Positions 47,299 through 57,183 are shown, numbered from the stretch's first letter. The stretch: 64,000 nt of DNA from Gemmobacter sp. (GCF_034676705.1 NZ_JAUCBS010000013.1:2584501-2648500), one strand, 5' to 3'. Notes: a model not told the origin generated them from the sequence alone. A program made the numbers and translations.

Positions 47299-49566
47299 CT
47301 AGCCCGCCGCCTGCAAACTGGTCCAGACGCGCGAGGGGGTAAAGGGCATGTCGGCCCAGCCCACCCCGTGCCCGGCCAGCGCATCGCGCACCGCATTGGC
47401 CGTGGCGGCCATGGCGCCGACCGTTCCCGCCTCGCCACAGCCCTTCATGCCCAGGGGGTTGCCGGTGGCGGGCACCGGCGCAAAGGAAATGGCAAAGAAC
47501 GGTACGTCGGTGGCGCGGGGCATGGCGTAATCCATGAAGCTGCCCGACAGCAGCTGCCCCTGATCGTCGAAGGCCACCTGTTCCATCAGCACCTGGCCCA
47601 CCCCCTGCACGATGCCGCCATGCACCTGGCCCAGCACCAGATCGGGCGCCAGCAGGGTGCCGAAATCATCGACGATGGTATAGCGGGCCACGCTGACATG
47701 GCCGGTGTCGGGGTCGACCTCGACCTCGGCCAGATGGCCGCCGTTGGGGAATGACCGCTGGGTGATCCGCGCCTCGGCCCGGTGGCGCAAGAGGTCGGTG
47801 CGGTTGGCGGCACGGGCCATCTCGGCGGCTTCCAGCAGGGTGATGGTGCGGTTCGATCCCGGCGCGCGGAAGGCGCCATCGTCGAACACCGGGGTATCGC
47901 CTAGATCGGGGGCCAGAAATTCGGCAAAGGCCGCCACCATCTGCGTAACCGTGCTGCGCGTCGCCGCCGTCTGGATGGTGACCGACCGCGACCCGCCGGT
48001 GCCGCCGCCCGTGGGGATCTGGTCGCTGTCGCCTTGCAGGATGCGGATGCGGTCTTCGGGGATGCCGGTTTCGGATGCCAGGAACCGGGCATAGACCGTT
48101 TCATGCCCCTGCCCGTTCGACTGGGTGCCCACCCGCAGCGTCACGCCGCCATCGGCGTCGAAATCCACCTGCGCATGTTCCAGCGGGGCGCCCAGGATCG
48201 CCTCGATGTAGCAGGCAAGGCCCAGGCCCCGCAGCTTGCCCGCTGCCGCGCTGGCCTGGCGGCGGGCGGCAAAGCCCGCCACGTCGCCTTCGGCCACCAG
48301 CCGGGTCAGCAGGCCGGAAAAATCGCCGACATCGTAGTTTTCCCCCGCCACGGTGCGATAGGGAAAGGCGCGCACGAAATTGCGCTGCCGCAGGTCGAAC
48401 CGATCCACCCCCAGCACGCGGGCGGAATGGTCCATCGCGGATTCCAGCGCATAGATCGCTTCGGGGCGGCCGGCGCCGCGATAGGCATCGACCTGCGTGG
48501 TGTTGGTATAGATGCCCTGCACCGCCAGATGCGCCACGGGAATATCGTAGACGCCGGTCAGCACCTTGGAAAACATCTCGGACTGGATGCCCTGGCCAAA
48601 GCCGGAATTATAGGCGCCAAGGTTCGACAGCGTGGTAACGCGGTAGGCGGTGATCCGCAGGTCGGCGTCAAAGGCCAGTTCCACATCCGACACCAGATCG
48701 CGCCCGGCATTGTCGGTCAGCATCGCCTCGGACCGATCCGACATCCAGCGCACGGGCTGGCCCAGCACGCGGGCGGCCTGGGAGATGACGACGTATTCGG
48801 GATAGGCCATCGCCTTCATGCCAAAGCCGCCGCCGACATCGGGGTTGGTCACCCGCACCTGTTCGGGCGTCAGGCCCAGATGGGCACAAAGCTGCGCCTT
48901 TTGCCCCCAGACGCCCTGCCCGTTGAAGCAGAAATGCAGCCGCCCGTCCTCCCATTCAGCAAAGGCGCCGCGTGGCTCCATGCTGGCGGCGATGATGCGG
49001 CTGTCCTCGATCCGGGCATGGATGCGGTGGGCGGCGGCGGCAAAGGCGGCCTCTGTCGCCGCAGCATCGCCCAGGGCATAGCGGTAGCCCACATTGTCCG
49101 GCGCCTCGGGGTGGAGGGGGGCGCCGCCGGGGGCAAGGTCCAGTTTCACCGGCAGATCGGTGTAATCGGCCACGATCGCCTCCAGCCCGTCGCGGGCGGC
49201 GGCAAGGGTTTCGGCCACCACGCAGGCCACGGGTTCGCCGACAAAGCGCACATGGCTGCGCGCCAGCACGGGGCGTTCCGGCCCGGCACCGGGTTTGCCA
49301 TCCGGCCCGGTGACCACATAGCCGCGCATCGCCAGATTGACGCCCGCCGCCTCCAGATCGGCGGCCGTCAGCACCAGCCGCACGCCCGGCACCTCCAGCG
49401 CAGGCGAGACGTCAAGCCCCGCAATCTCGGCATGGCCCACGGGTGCCCGCAGGAACACCGCCACCAGCGCGCCTGCCGGGGCGATGTCATCGACATAGCG
49501 CCCCTGCCCGGTCAGAAACCGGATATCCTCGCGCCGCCCGCCCTGTGCCGTGCCGAATGCGTTCAT
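47299..49566 (-). CDS. Molybdenum hydroxylase large subunit, CoxL form II-like, orphan
   Basis: A 755-residue molybdopterin-binding large subunit of the xanthine dehydrogenase/CO dehydrogenase family. Features are the N-terminal RREDIRFLTGQGRYVDD, FNGQGVWGQK, GGFGMKAMAYPEY, AYRGAGRPE (the form II motif, not the AYXCSFR of true CO dehydrogenases), and the catalytic Glu in KGCGEAGTVG. The usual FAD (M) and 2Fe-2S (S) subunit genes are absent on both sides, so it must pair with subunits encoded elsewhere. The substrate is probably an aldehyde or heterocycle rather than CO. Confidence 0.88.
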   Translation of the reverse strand: MNAFGTAQGGRREDIRFLTGQGRYVDDIAPAGALVAVFLRAPVGHAEIAGLDVSPALEVPGVRLVLTAADLEAAGVNLAMRGYVVTGPDGKPGAGPERPVLARSHVRFVGEPVACVVAETLAAARDGLEAIVADYTDLPVKLDLAPGGAPLHPEAPDNVGYRYALGDAAATEAAFAAAAHRIHARIEDSRIIAASMEPRGAFAEWEDGRLHFCFNGQGVWGQKAQLCAHLGLTPEQVRVTNPDVGGGFGMKAMAYPEYVVISQAARVLGQPVRWMSDRSEAMLTDNAGRDLVSDVELAFDADLRITAYRVTTLSNLGAYNSGFGQGIQSEMFSKVLTGVYDIPVAHLAVQGIYTNTTQVDAYRGAGRPEAIYALESAMDHSARVLGVDRFDLRQRNFVRAFPYRTVAGENYDVGDFSGLLTRLVAEGDVAGFAARRQASAAAGKLRGLGLACYIEAILGAPLEHAQVDFDADGGVTLRVGTQSNGQGHETVYARFLASETGIPEDRIRILQGDSDQIPTGGGTGGSRSVTIQTAATRSTVTQMVAAFAEFLAPDLGDTPVFDDGAFRAPGSNRTITLLEAAEMARAANRTDLLRHRAEARITQRSFPNGGHLAEVEVDPDTGHVSVARYTIVDDFGTLLAPDLVLGQVHGGIVQGVGQVLMEQVAFDDQGQLLSGSFMDYAMPRATDVPFFAISFAPVPATGNPLGMKGCGEAGTVGAMAATANAVRDALAGHGVGWADMPFTPSRVWTSLQAAG

Positions 49567-49662
49567 CTGCTGCCTCCCTGGTCGCCCGGCAAAGGTTAGG
49601 TCAGCCGCGCAGGATTGGAAACCACGGCGGCAAGAACAAGTCCTACCTTTTGTGCTTTAACC

Positions 49663-51927
49663 TCAGGCGCATTTGGAATGCCCGCAATCCGCGCAGGTCA
49701 TGCAGCCTTCGACCATCTTCATCGCATAGCTGCCGCAAGATGGGCAGGCCGGCCCGCGCGGGCGTTCGCCCACCCGCATCACCTCGGCCCGCGGATCGGA
49801 TTTCAGCCCCATGCCTTCGCCGCCGATGAACCCGATGGCGACCAGATGCCGTTCGATCACGCCGCCGATGGCCGCCAGCATCGACGGGATATAGCGCCCG
49901 TCCATCCAGGCCCCGCCGCGGGGGTCAAAGACGGCCTTCAACTCCTCGACCACAAAGGAAATATCGCCGCCCCGCCGGAACACCGCGCTGATCATCCGGG
50001 TCAGGGCGACGGTCCAGGCGAAATGTTCCATGTTCTTGGAATTGATGAACACCTCGAACGGGCGCCGATGCCCGGCGATGACGATATCGTTGATGGTGAT
50101 ATACAGCGCATGTTCGCTGTCGGGCCATTTCAGCTTGTAGGTGGCGCCTTCCAGTGCCGCCGGCCGGTCCAGCGGCTCCGACAGATAGACAACTTCGCCC
50201 CCCTGCGGCGCGGCGGCCGCCTTGCCCGAGGTTTCGGAAACCGTCAGCACCGATCCCGTCACCTCATTGGGGCGATAGGTCGTGCACCCCTTGCAGCCCA
50301 TGTCCCAGGCCGCCAGGTAGACATCCTTGAAATCGTCAAAGGGCATGTCCTCGGGGCAGTTGATGGTTTTCGAGATGCTGGAATCCACCCAGTCCTGCGC
50401 CGCCGCCTGCATGCGCACATGGTCCATCGGCGCCAGGGTCTGGGCATTGACGAAATGGTCGGGCAAAGGCGCGTCGCCATGCATCGCACGCCACAAGGCG
50501 ACGGCGTAATCCACCACCTCTTCCTCGGTGCGGCTGCCATCGGGTTGCAGCACCTTGCGGGTATAGGCATAGGCGAACACCGGCTCTATCCCGCTGGACA
50601 CATTGCCGGCGAACAGGCTGATGGTGCCGGTGGGCGCCACGCTGGTCAGGTGGCTGTTGCGGATGCCATGGGCCCGGATCGCATCGCGCACATCGGCATC
50701 CATCCGCATCATGTTGCCCGAGGCGAGGAACCCCTCGGCATCGAACAGCGGGAACGGTCCCTTTTCCCGCGCCAGATCGACCGATGCCAGATAGGCCGAC
50801 CGCGCGATGGCCTTCATCCAGGCCCCGGTCTGCGCGACCGCCGCGTCCGACCCATAGCGCAGCCCCAGCATCAGCAGCGCATCGGCTAGGCCCGTCACCC
50901 CCAGCCCGATCCGCCGTTTCGCCAGCGCCTCGGCCGCCTGCTGCGGCAGGGGGAACCGGCTGGCATCGACCACATTGTCCATCATCCGCACGGCAACGCG
51001 CACCAGATCGTCCAGCGCGGCCGCGTCCAGCTGCGCCTGCGGGGTGAAGGGCGCGCTCACCAGCCGCGCCAGGTTCACCGACCCCAGCAGACAGGCGCCA
51101 TAGGGCGGCAACGGCTGTTCCCCGCACGGGTTGGTCGCCGCAATCGTCTCGGCATAGGCCAGGTTGTTCGCCTGGTTGATCCGGTCAATGAAGATCACCC
51201 CCGGTTCGGCATAATCATAGGTCGCCCGCATGATGCGGTTCCACAGATCGCGTGCCGGAACCGTCTTGTAGACCTTGCCGCCAAAGCTCAGTTCCCACGG
51301 TCCGTCGGCCTTGACCGCCGCCATGAACGGATCGGTCACCAGCACCGACAGGTTGAACATGCGCAACCGCGCGCTGTCCTGCTTGGCGGTGATGAACGCC
51401 TCGATATCCGGGTGATCGCAGCGCATCGTCGCCATCATGGCGCCGCGCCGGCTGCCGGCCGACATGATGGTGCGGCACATCGCATCCCACACATCCATGA
51501 AGCTCAGCGGCCCGCTGGCATCGGCCGATACGCCGCGCACCTCGGCCCCGCGCGGGCGGATGGTGGAAAAATCATAGCCGATCCCGCCGCCCTGCTGCAT
51601 GGTCAGCGCGGCTTCCTTGAGCATGTCGAAGATGCCGCCCATGCTGTCGGGGATCGTGCCCATGACAAAGCAGTTGAACAGCGTCACGCTGCGCCCGGTG
51701 CCGGCGCCCGCCACGATCCGCCCGGCGGGCAGATAGCGGAAATCCTCCAGCGCGGCATAGAACCGGTCCTCCCACAGCGCGGGATCGCGTTCCACCGCGG
51801 CCAGCGCCCGGGCGATGCGGCGCCAGGTATCCTCGATCGTGCCGTCGATCGGTGTGCCATCGGCCTCTTTCAGCCGATACTTCATGTCCCAGATCTGCGC
51901 GGCGATGGGGGCGGCGAAACGGTTCAT
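49663..51927 (-). CDS. nrdJ: Adenosylcobalamin-dependent ribonucleotide reductase (class II)
   Basis: A 754-residue reductase that makes deoxynucleotides with a B12 radical, independent of oxygen. Landmarks are the N-terminal domain QIWDMKYRLKEADG, FNCFVMG and NPCGEQPLPPYGAC with catalytic cysteines, VAPTGTISL, and a C-terminal cysteine cluster (CPSCG...CMTCADCG) for re-reduction. ATG 51927 fits family length. I saw no cobalamin riboswitch-like box in the 160 bases upstream. Converges toward the hydroxylase promoter region. Confidence 0.95.
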   Translation of the reverse strand: MNRFAAPIAAQIWDMKYRLKEADGTPIDGTIEDTWRRIARALAAVERDPALWEDRFYAALEDFRYLPAGRIVAGAGTGRSVTLFNCFVMGTIPDSMGGIFDMLKEAALTMQQGGGIGYDFSTIRPRGAEVRGVSADASGPLSFMDVWDAMCRTIMSAGSRRGAMMATMRCDHPDIEAFITAKQDSARLRMFNLSVLVTDPFMAAVKADGPWELSFGGKVYKTVPARDLWNRIMRATYDYAEPGVIFIDRINQANNLAYAETIAATNPCGEQPLPPYGACLLGSVNLARLVSAPFTPQAQLDAAALDDLVRVAVRMMDNVVDASRFPLPQQAAEALAKRRIGLGVTGLADALLMLGLRYGSDAAVAQTGAWMKAIARSAYLASVDLAREKGPFPLFDAEGFLASGNMMRMDADVRDAIRAHGIRNSHLTSVAPTGTISLFAGNVSSGIEPVFAYAYTRKVLQPDGSRTEEEVVDYAVALWRAMHGDAPLPDHFVNAQTLAPMDHVRMQAAAQDWVDSSISKTINCPEDMPFDDFKDVYLAAWDMGCKGCTTYRPNEVTGSVLTVSETSGKAAAAPQGGEVVYLSEPLDRPAALEGATYKLKWPDSEHALYITINDIVIAGHRRPFEVFINSKNMEHFAWTVALTRMISAVFRRGGDISFVVEELKAVFDPRGGAWMDGRYIPSMLAAIGGVIERHLVAIGFIGGEGMGLKSDPRAEVMRVGERPRGPACPSCGSYAMKMVEGCMTCADCGHSKCA

Positions 51928-52087
51928 GGCGGTCCTTCGGGGGGCTGTGAACATCTGGCATACGCAAGCCATCAGACCACAAAGGATAGGCCCGCAGGCG
52001 GCCTGCGGTCAACGGCTGCGGCGGCCTGCCCCCTTGCCCCTGCCGCGCACCGGCCTAAAATGGCCGCCCCAGCGCAACGGACCTGCC

Positions 52088-52516
52088 ATGCCCGATCCCG
52101 TCAACCTCGTGAAACTCTGCGTCGGCGCCGACAGCGTGCAGGATCTGCTGGACTGGCACGACAGCCAGCGCCACCGCTACCCGCCCGGCCGCACCTTCCA
52201 CGTCACCCGCATGTGGCCCAGGCGCGAGGCCGAGGTGCTGCAAGGCTCGCTCTACTGGGTGTTCAAGGGCCAGATCCTCGCCCGGCAAAAGATCCTCGCG
52301 CTGGAGGAGGTGCAGGGCAGCGACGGCATTTCGCGCTGCGCCATCCATCTGGATGCGCAGGTCATCCGCACCGAACCCGCCGCGCGCCGCCCGTTCCAGG
52401 GCTGGCGCTACCTGCCCGTCGGCGACAGCCCGCGCGACCTGCCCCAGGCCCGCGCCACCGATGACAGCCTGCCCCCCGATCTTGCCGCCGCGCTGGCGGA
52501 AATCGGCCTGCGCTGA
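52088..52516 (+). CDS. DUF1489 family protein
   Basis: A 142-residue cytoplasmic protein of the alphaproteobacterial DUF1489 family (VNLVKLCVGADSVQDL, THVTRM-type block, WVFKGQILARQKIL, LGWRYL-like GWRYLPVGDSP). No function is known. It is divergent from nrdJ with a 160-base gap and is followed by a repeat element. Confidence 0.8.
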   Translation: MPDPVNLVKLCVGADSVQDLLDWHDSQRHRYPPGRTFHVTRMWPRREAEVLQGSLYWVFKGQILARQKILALEEVQGSDGISRCAIHLDAQVIRTEPAARRPFQGWRYLPVGDSPRDLPQARATDDSLPPDLAAALAEIGLR

Positions 52517-52524
52517 CGTGGCGC

Positions 52525-52595
52525 TTTCGCTCTGACCCAAATATCCCGGGGGGAGTCGGCCGGAACGGCCGGCGGGGGGCTGGCCCCCCTGCCCG
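52525..52595 (+). repeat. Composite element between convergent genes
   Basis: CTTTCGCTCTGAC, CCAAATATCC and CGGGGGGAG are followed by the hairpin CGGCCGGAACGGCCGG and a GGGGGGCTGGCCCCCC hairpin. It occupies nearly the whole gap between the DUF1489 and DUF697 genes. Confidence 0.75.
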
Positions 52596-52598
52596 CTC

Positions 52599-53600
52599 TC
52601 AGCCCTTGCCGCGGACCGGGTCGAAGAACCCCGCCAAGCCCCGCCCCAGCAGGTTCGTCACCTTCGGCTCGGGCAGCACGTCAAACGGCAAGGGCCGGCA
52701 AACCTCCATCGCGGCAATGCCGACGCGGGCGGTCAGGGCGGCATTCACCACCCCCTCGCCAAAGCGGCGCGACAGCTTCGACAGCACGCCGCCCCCGGCG
52801 ACCGAGGATATCAGGTCGTCCCCCACCGCCACCGCGCCAGTGGCGACCAGATGGCTGAATACCCGGCGCAGCACCCGCCAGCTGCCGAAACTGCCGGCGC
52901 GGCCGCCATAGATCTCGGCGATCCGGCGGATCATCGCCAGATTGGCGGCCAGCGCCACCGCCACATCGACCAGCGCCAGCGGCACCAGCGCCGTGGCCGT
53001 GGCCACCCGCCGCGCCGCCGCCTCGATCTCGCGCCGCGCGGCCTGGTCGGGGGCAGCCAGCAGTTCGGTTTCCGCCAGCCGGATCAGCCCGTCGGGGTCC
53101 AGCATGCCATCGGCCTGGTCCTTCAGCCGGCTCAGCGCCCAGGCCATATCCTCGCGCGCCGCATACAGGCTGCGCACCTCGGCCACCACCTTGCGCGCGG
53201 CGGGCAGGTCGGCGCCACCGGCTGCCGCTACCGCCCGCGCGCGGATACCGTCGATGCGGCCCAGCCGCAGCCAGGCCGCCCATTCGCGCCCCGCGATCCA
53301 GACCAGCGCCAGCACCGCCAGCCCCGCCAGCGCCAGCGCGATCCAGCCCAGCACCAGGTTGCGCGCGATCAGCCCGGCGATGAAATCATGCGTCGCGATC
53401 CCCAGCGCCAGCGACAGGAACGCCCCGCCCGCCCAGGCCAGCAGCGCCCGCGCGCCACTGCCCGACGATTGCGCGCGCAAGGCGCGTTCCACCGCGCCGG
53501 GCGGGGGCGCTTCGGCCGCATCGGGCACCGGGAGCGCCTCGGCAGGGCTGGGGCCTGCGCGATCCAGCTCGACGATGAAGGGGCGGCGGGGTTCGGTCAT
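52599..53600 (-). CDS. TIGR01620/DUF697 membrane protein (YcjF-like)
   Basis: A 333-residue inner-membrane protein with two helices around residues 55-75 and 85-108. A C-terminal DUF697 domain contains ALVDVAVALAANLAMIRRIAEIYGGRAG. YcjF often accompanies the YcjX GTPase, but YcjX is not next to it here. Function unknown, probably stress-related. The N-terminal 50 residues are proline-rich. Confidence 0.8.
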   Translation of the reverse strand: MTEPRRPFIVELDRAGPSPAEALPVPDAAEAPPPGAVERALRAQSSGSGARALLAWAGGAFLSLALGIATHDFIAGLIARNLVLGWIALALAGLAVLALVWIAGREWAAWLRLGRIDGIRARAVAAAGGADLPAARKVVAEVRSLYAAREDMAWALSRLKDQADGMLDPDGLIRLAETELLAAPDQAARREIEAAARRVATATALVPLALVDVAVALAANLAMIRRIAEIYGGRAGSFGSWRVLRRVFSHLVATGAVAVGDDLISSVAGGGVLSKLSRRFGEGVVNAALTARVGIAAMEVCRPLPFDVLPEPKVTNLLGRGLAGFFDPVRGKG

Positions 53601-53673
53601 GGGACGCTCCGGCAACAGACCCCAGACTTGGGCGCAACCGCGCGCACATGCAAGCCCGGCGCCGAAATGCGAA

Positions 53674-53696
53674 CCGGCCGGGGTTGCCCCCGGCCG
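53674..53696 (-). terminator. Hairpin after sdhB
   Basis: CCGGCCGGGG and CCCCGGCCGG form a strong stem between sdhB and the DUF697 gene on the same strand. Only a weak T-rich tail follows (TTCGCATTT). Confidence 0.5.
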
Positions 53697-53722
53697 GCGC
53701 GATGCAGCAGGACCGGACCGGG

Positions 53723-54502
53723 TCAGGCGACCCGCTCGACCATCATCTTCTTGATTTCCGCAATCGCCTTGGCCGGGTTCAGCCCCTTGGGGCAGGTCTT
53801 GGCGCAGTTCATGATCGTGTGGCAGCGATACAGCTTGAACGGGTCTTCCAGCCCGTCCAGACGTTCGCCCGTCGCCTCGTCGCGGCTGTCGATGATCCAG
53901 CGATAGGCATGCAGCAGCGCCGCCGGGCCCAGGTATTTGTCGCTGTTCCACCAGTAGCTCGGGCACGAGGTCGAGCAGCTGGCGCACATCACGCATTCAT
54001 AAAGGCCGTCCAGCTTTTTCCGGTCCTCGATCGACTGGCGCCATTCCTTGGCCGGCGTGTTCGATTTCGTCTCCAGCCAAGGCATGATGCTGGCGTGCTG
54101 GGCGTAGAAATGGGTCAGGTCGGGGATCAGATCCTTGACCACCGGCATATGCGGCAGCGGGTAGATCTTCACGTCGCCCTTGATCTCGTCCAGACCATAG
54201 ATGCAGGCCAGCGTGTTGATGCCGTCGATGTTCATGGAACAGGATCCGCAGATCCCCTCGCGGCAGGACCGGCGGAAGGTCAGCGTCGCATCGACCTTGT
54301 TCTTGATGTACAGCAGCGCGTCCAGCACCATCGGGCCGCAATCGTCCATATCGACGAAATAGGTATCGACCCGGGGGTTCTGGCCATCATCGGGGTTCCA
54401 GCGGTAAATCTGGAACTTGCGGATGTTCTTGGCCCCCGCGGGTTTCGGCCAGGTCTTGCCGGTGCGGATCGTGGAGTTCTTGGGAAGGCTGAACTGGACC
54501 AT
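53723..54502 (-). CDS. sdhB: Succinate dehydrogenase iron-sulfur subunit
   Basis: The 259-residue electron-transfer subunit of complex II carries all three clusters: CREGICGSC (2Fe-2S), CVMCASCSTSCP (4Fe-4S) and CHTIMNCAKTCPKGLNP (3Fe-4S). It passes electrons from FAD in SdhA to ubiquinone. Two small lipoprotein genes and about 175 bases of sequence separate it from sdhA. Confidence 0.97.
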   Translation of the reverse strand: MVQFSLPKNSTIRTGKTWPKPAGAKNIRKFQIYRWNPDDGQNPRVDTYFVDMDDCGPMVLDALLYIKNKVDATLTFRRSCREGICGSCSMNIDGINTLACIYGLDEIKGDVKIYPLPHMPVVKDLIPDLTHFYAQHASIMPWLETKSNTPAKEWRQSIEDRKKLDGLYECVMCASCSTSCPSYWWNSDKYLGPAALLHAYRWIIDSRDEATGERLDGLEDPFKLYRCHTIMNCAKTCPKGLNPAKAIAEIKKMMVERVA

Positions 54503-54677
54503 GGGTTTCCCTTTTCGTCCTGTCTGGGTCAGTCATGAAGGCGGTCACCTCTGACACGCCCCGGGGGTTCATTCGGCGCCGGACAAGGCCGGCGGCGGAG
54601 GGTTCAGGCGCCTCCGCGCACCTGGAGTCGTGGCGGCCCGGTGGTATGGTCCGGGCGGGGTTCGGGGGCGGCCCTGG

Positions 54678-55004
54678 TCAAAAGAACCTCCCCGGCGGGC
54701 GCGGCATGGTATCGGGCGGGACCGATCCGAAGTCGCGGGTCGGGAGCTGCCCCGACCGGCGGACAACGCAATTGCGCCAGACCTGTTCAGGATCGCGGCC
54801 CATCAGGTAATCGGACGAGATGTCCACCGACAGCCCGCCCACCGGGCGGGTGCCGCTGGCGCCGGTGGCGGCACCGATGCGCACTTCGCCCGACGGCCCC
54901 TGCGCCAGCCGCGCATCGCGGTAGCATTCGCGTTCGGCATCGGGCAGCGACATCGGCGCGCAGGCGGCCAGCAGGGGCAGCAGCAGCAGGGCGGCGCGCA
55001 TCAT
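54678..55004 (-). CDS. Small lipoprotein between sdhA and sdhB (second)
   Basis: A 108-residue putative lipoprotein with signal MMRAALLLLPLLAAC and lipobox LAAC. The rest is polar with two more cysteines. Its ATG overlaps the stop of the upstream lipoprotein gene (ATGA), so the two are coupled. No family is recognised. The 173 bases to sdhB hold no further gene. Confidence 0.7.
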   Translation of the reverse strand: MMRAALLLLPLLAACAPMSLPDAERECYRDARLAQGPSGEVRIGAATGASGTRPVGGLSVDISSDYLMGRDPEQVWRNCVVRRSGQLPTRDFGSVPPDTMPRPPGRFF

Positions 55005-55309
55005 GCACCCCCCGGCAGCTGTGGCAGACCGGCCGCCGCAATGCAGGCGCGGGCAGCCGGGCGGGTGCCAAGCGCCAGCACATTGGCGCGCGGACGGGTG
55101 CCGCCCGTGGTGCCCACATCCTGCGCCAGCGCGCGCAGTTCCTCGATGCTGGCCGCATCCAGCAGGCAGCGGGTGACCCCGTTGGCCTGCGCGGGCAGCA
55201 TGTAGCCTTCGACGATCGGCTGGGCCACGCTGCCGGCCGCCTGACGGACCACCGAATTGGCGGCGTCCTGCGGCGAACAGGCCACCAGCAGCAGCAGCAC
55301 AAGACCCAT
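55001..55309 (-). CDS. Small lipoprotein between sdhA and sdhB (first)
   Basis: A 102-residue putative lipoprotein (MGLVLLLLVAC, lipobox LVAC) with a helical mature part and two further cysteines (VTRCLLDAAS, ARACIAAAG). It begins 69 bases after sdhA and is coupled to the next small gene. Similar positions are often filled by unnamed genes in related bacteria, but a role with complex II is not shown. Confidence 0.7.
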   Translation of the reverse strand: MGLVLLLLVACSPQDAANSVVRQAAGSVAQPIVEGYMLPAQANGVTRCLLDAASIEELRALAQDVGTTGGTRPRANVLALGTRPAARACIAAAGLPQLPGGA

Positions 55310-55377
55310 ACCCCACCCTGCCCGGCGCCCGGGGGCACCGGCCGTTGCAGAGGTTGCAGGGATGGGCCCGGCGCGCA

Positions 55378-57183
55378 TCAGAACTTGCGCTCTGCCGGGG
55401 CGATCTTCTTCAACGCGATGCCGCCTTCGGCCTCGGTCGTCAGCGGATCGGTATGGACGGGGCGGTAATCCAGCGTCACCTTGTCGCCATCGACCCAGGC
55501 CAGCGAGTGCTTGCGCCAGGTCGCGTCATCGCGATGCGGGTGGTCTTCGTGCGCATGGGCGCCGCGGCTTTCGGTCCGGGCATGGGCGCCATAGATCGTG
55601 GCCAGCGCGTTCGGCATCAGGTTTGCCAGTTCCAGCGTTTCCATCAGGTCGCTGTTCCAGACCAGCGAGCGGTCGGTGACCTTCAGATCGTTCATCTTGC
55701 CGGCGATCCTGGTCATCTCGCGTTCGCCCTGGGCCAGCGATTCCTCGGCCCGGAACACGGCCGCATCACGCTGCATGGTGCGCTGCATTTCCAGCCGCAG
55801 GTCGGCGGTCGGGACAGAGCCATTTGCATTGCGGAACGCATCGAAGCGCGCCAGCGCCTTGTCCACCTCGACCTTGTTGGTCGACGGGATGGCACTGTCG
55901 CGGTCCACCACCGCGCCGGCGCGGATCGCCGCCGCACGGCCGAACACCACCAGGTCGATCAGCGAGTTCGACCCCAGGCGGTTCGCGCCATGGACCGATG
56001 CGCAGCCCGCCTCGCCCACGGCCATCAGGCCCGGGAAGATCGCATCGGGGTTGGAGGCGGTGGGGTTCAGCACCTCGCCCCAGTAGTTCGTCGGGATGCC
56101 GCCCATGTTGTAATGCACGGTCGGCAGAACCGGGATGGGTTCCTTGTTGACGTTGACGCCGGCAAAGATCTTGGCCGATTCCGAAATGCCCGGCAGCCGT
56201 TCTGCCAGCGTGGCCGGCGGCAGGTGGTTCAGGTGCAGGTGGATGTGGTCGGCGTTCTTGCCGACGCCGCGCCCTTCGCGGATTTCCAGCGTCATGCAGC
56301 GCGACACGTAATCGCGCGGCGCCAGATCCTTGTAGTGCGGGGCGTAGCGTTCCATGAACCGTTCGCCATTGGCGTTGGTCAGGTAGCCGCCTTCGCCGCG
56401 CGCGCCTTCGGTGATCAGACAGCCCGAGCCATAGATCCCGGTCGGGTGGAACTGCACGAATTCCATGTCCTGCAACGGCAGGCCCGCCCGCGCCACCATG
56501 CCGCCACCGTCGCCGGTGCAGGTATGGGCGCTGGTCGCGCTGAAATAGGCCCGGCCATAACCGCCGGTCGCCAGCACGGTCATCTTGGCGTTGAAGACGT
56601 GCATCGTGCCGTCATCCAGCTTCCACGCCAGAACGCCGGTGCAGACCCCATCGGTGATGATCAGATCCAGCGCGAAATATTCGATGTAGAATTCGGCCTT
56701 CTGCTTGAGCGACTGGCCATAGAGCGTGTGCAGGATCGCATGCCCGGTGCGGTCGGCGGCCGCGCAGGTGCGCTGGACGGGCGGGCCTTCGCCGAATTCG
56801 GTGGTATGGCCGCCGAACGGGCGCTGGTAGATCTTGCCTTCCTCGGTGCGGGAAAACGGCACGCCGTAATGTTCCAGCTCGTAAACGGCCGCCGGGGCGG
56901 AACGCGCCAGATATTCCATCGCATCGGTGTCGCCCAGCCAGTCGCTGCCCTTCACCGTGTCATACATGTGCCATTGCCAGTTGTCCGGGCCCATGTTGGC
57001 CAGACTTGCGGCAATGCCGCCCTGCGCCGCGACCGTGTGCGACCGGGTCGGGAACACCTTGGTGATGCAGGCCGTGCGCAGCCCCTGTTCGGCCATGCCC
57101 AGCGTTGCCCGCAGACCGGCCCCGCCAGCGCCAACGACCACGACGTCATATTCATGCGTCTCGTATTCGTATGCAGCAGTCAT
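55378..57183 (-). CDS. sdhA: Succinate dehydrogenase flavoprotein subunit
   Basis: A 601-residue catalytic subunit of complex II, oxidising succinate to fumarate. It has the FAD loop VVVVGAGGAGLRAT, the FAD-linked His region RSHTVAAQGG, the active-site HPTGIYGSGCLITEGARGEGG (in part) and SVHGANRLGSNSL. It follows sdhD by 77 bases in the sdhCDA order. Confidence 0.98.
   Translation of the reverse strand: MTAAYEYETHEYDVVVVGAGGAGLRATLGMAEQGLRTACITKVFPTRSHTVAAQGGIAASLANMGPDNWQWHMYDTVKGSDWLGDTDAMEYLARSAPAAVYELEHYGVPFSRTEEGKIYQRPFGGHTTEFGEGPPVQRTCAAADRTGHAILHTLYGQSLKQKAEFYIEYFALDLIITDGVCTGVLAWKLDDGTMHVFNAKMTVLATGGYGRAYFSATSAHTCTGDGGGMVARAGLPLQDMEFVQFHPTGIYGSGCLITEGARGEGGYLTNANGERFMERYAPHYKDLAPRDYVSRCMTLEIREGRGVGKNADHIHLHLNHLPPATLAERLPGISESAKIFAGVNVNKEPIPVLPTVHYNMGGIPTNYWGEVLNPTASNPDAIFPGLMAVGEAGCASVHGANRLGSNSLIDLVVFGRAAAIRAGAVVDRDSAIPSTNKVEVDKALARFDAFRNANGSVPTADLRLEMQRTMQRDAAVFRAEESLAQGEREMTRIAGKMNDLKVTDRSLVWNSDLMETLELANLMPNALATIYGAHARTESRGAHAHEDHPHRDDATWRKHSLAWVDGDKVTLDYRPVHTDPLTTEAEGGIALKKIAPAERKF

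Noticed and set aside
51928..52087. Cobalamin riboswitch upstream of nrdJ
   Set aside because: No B12-box-like sequence or long structured leader was found in this short divergent gap.
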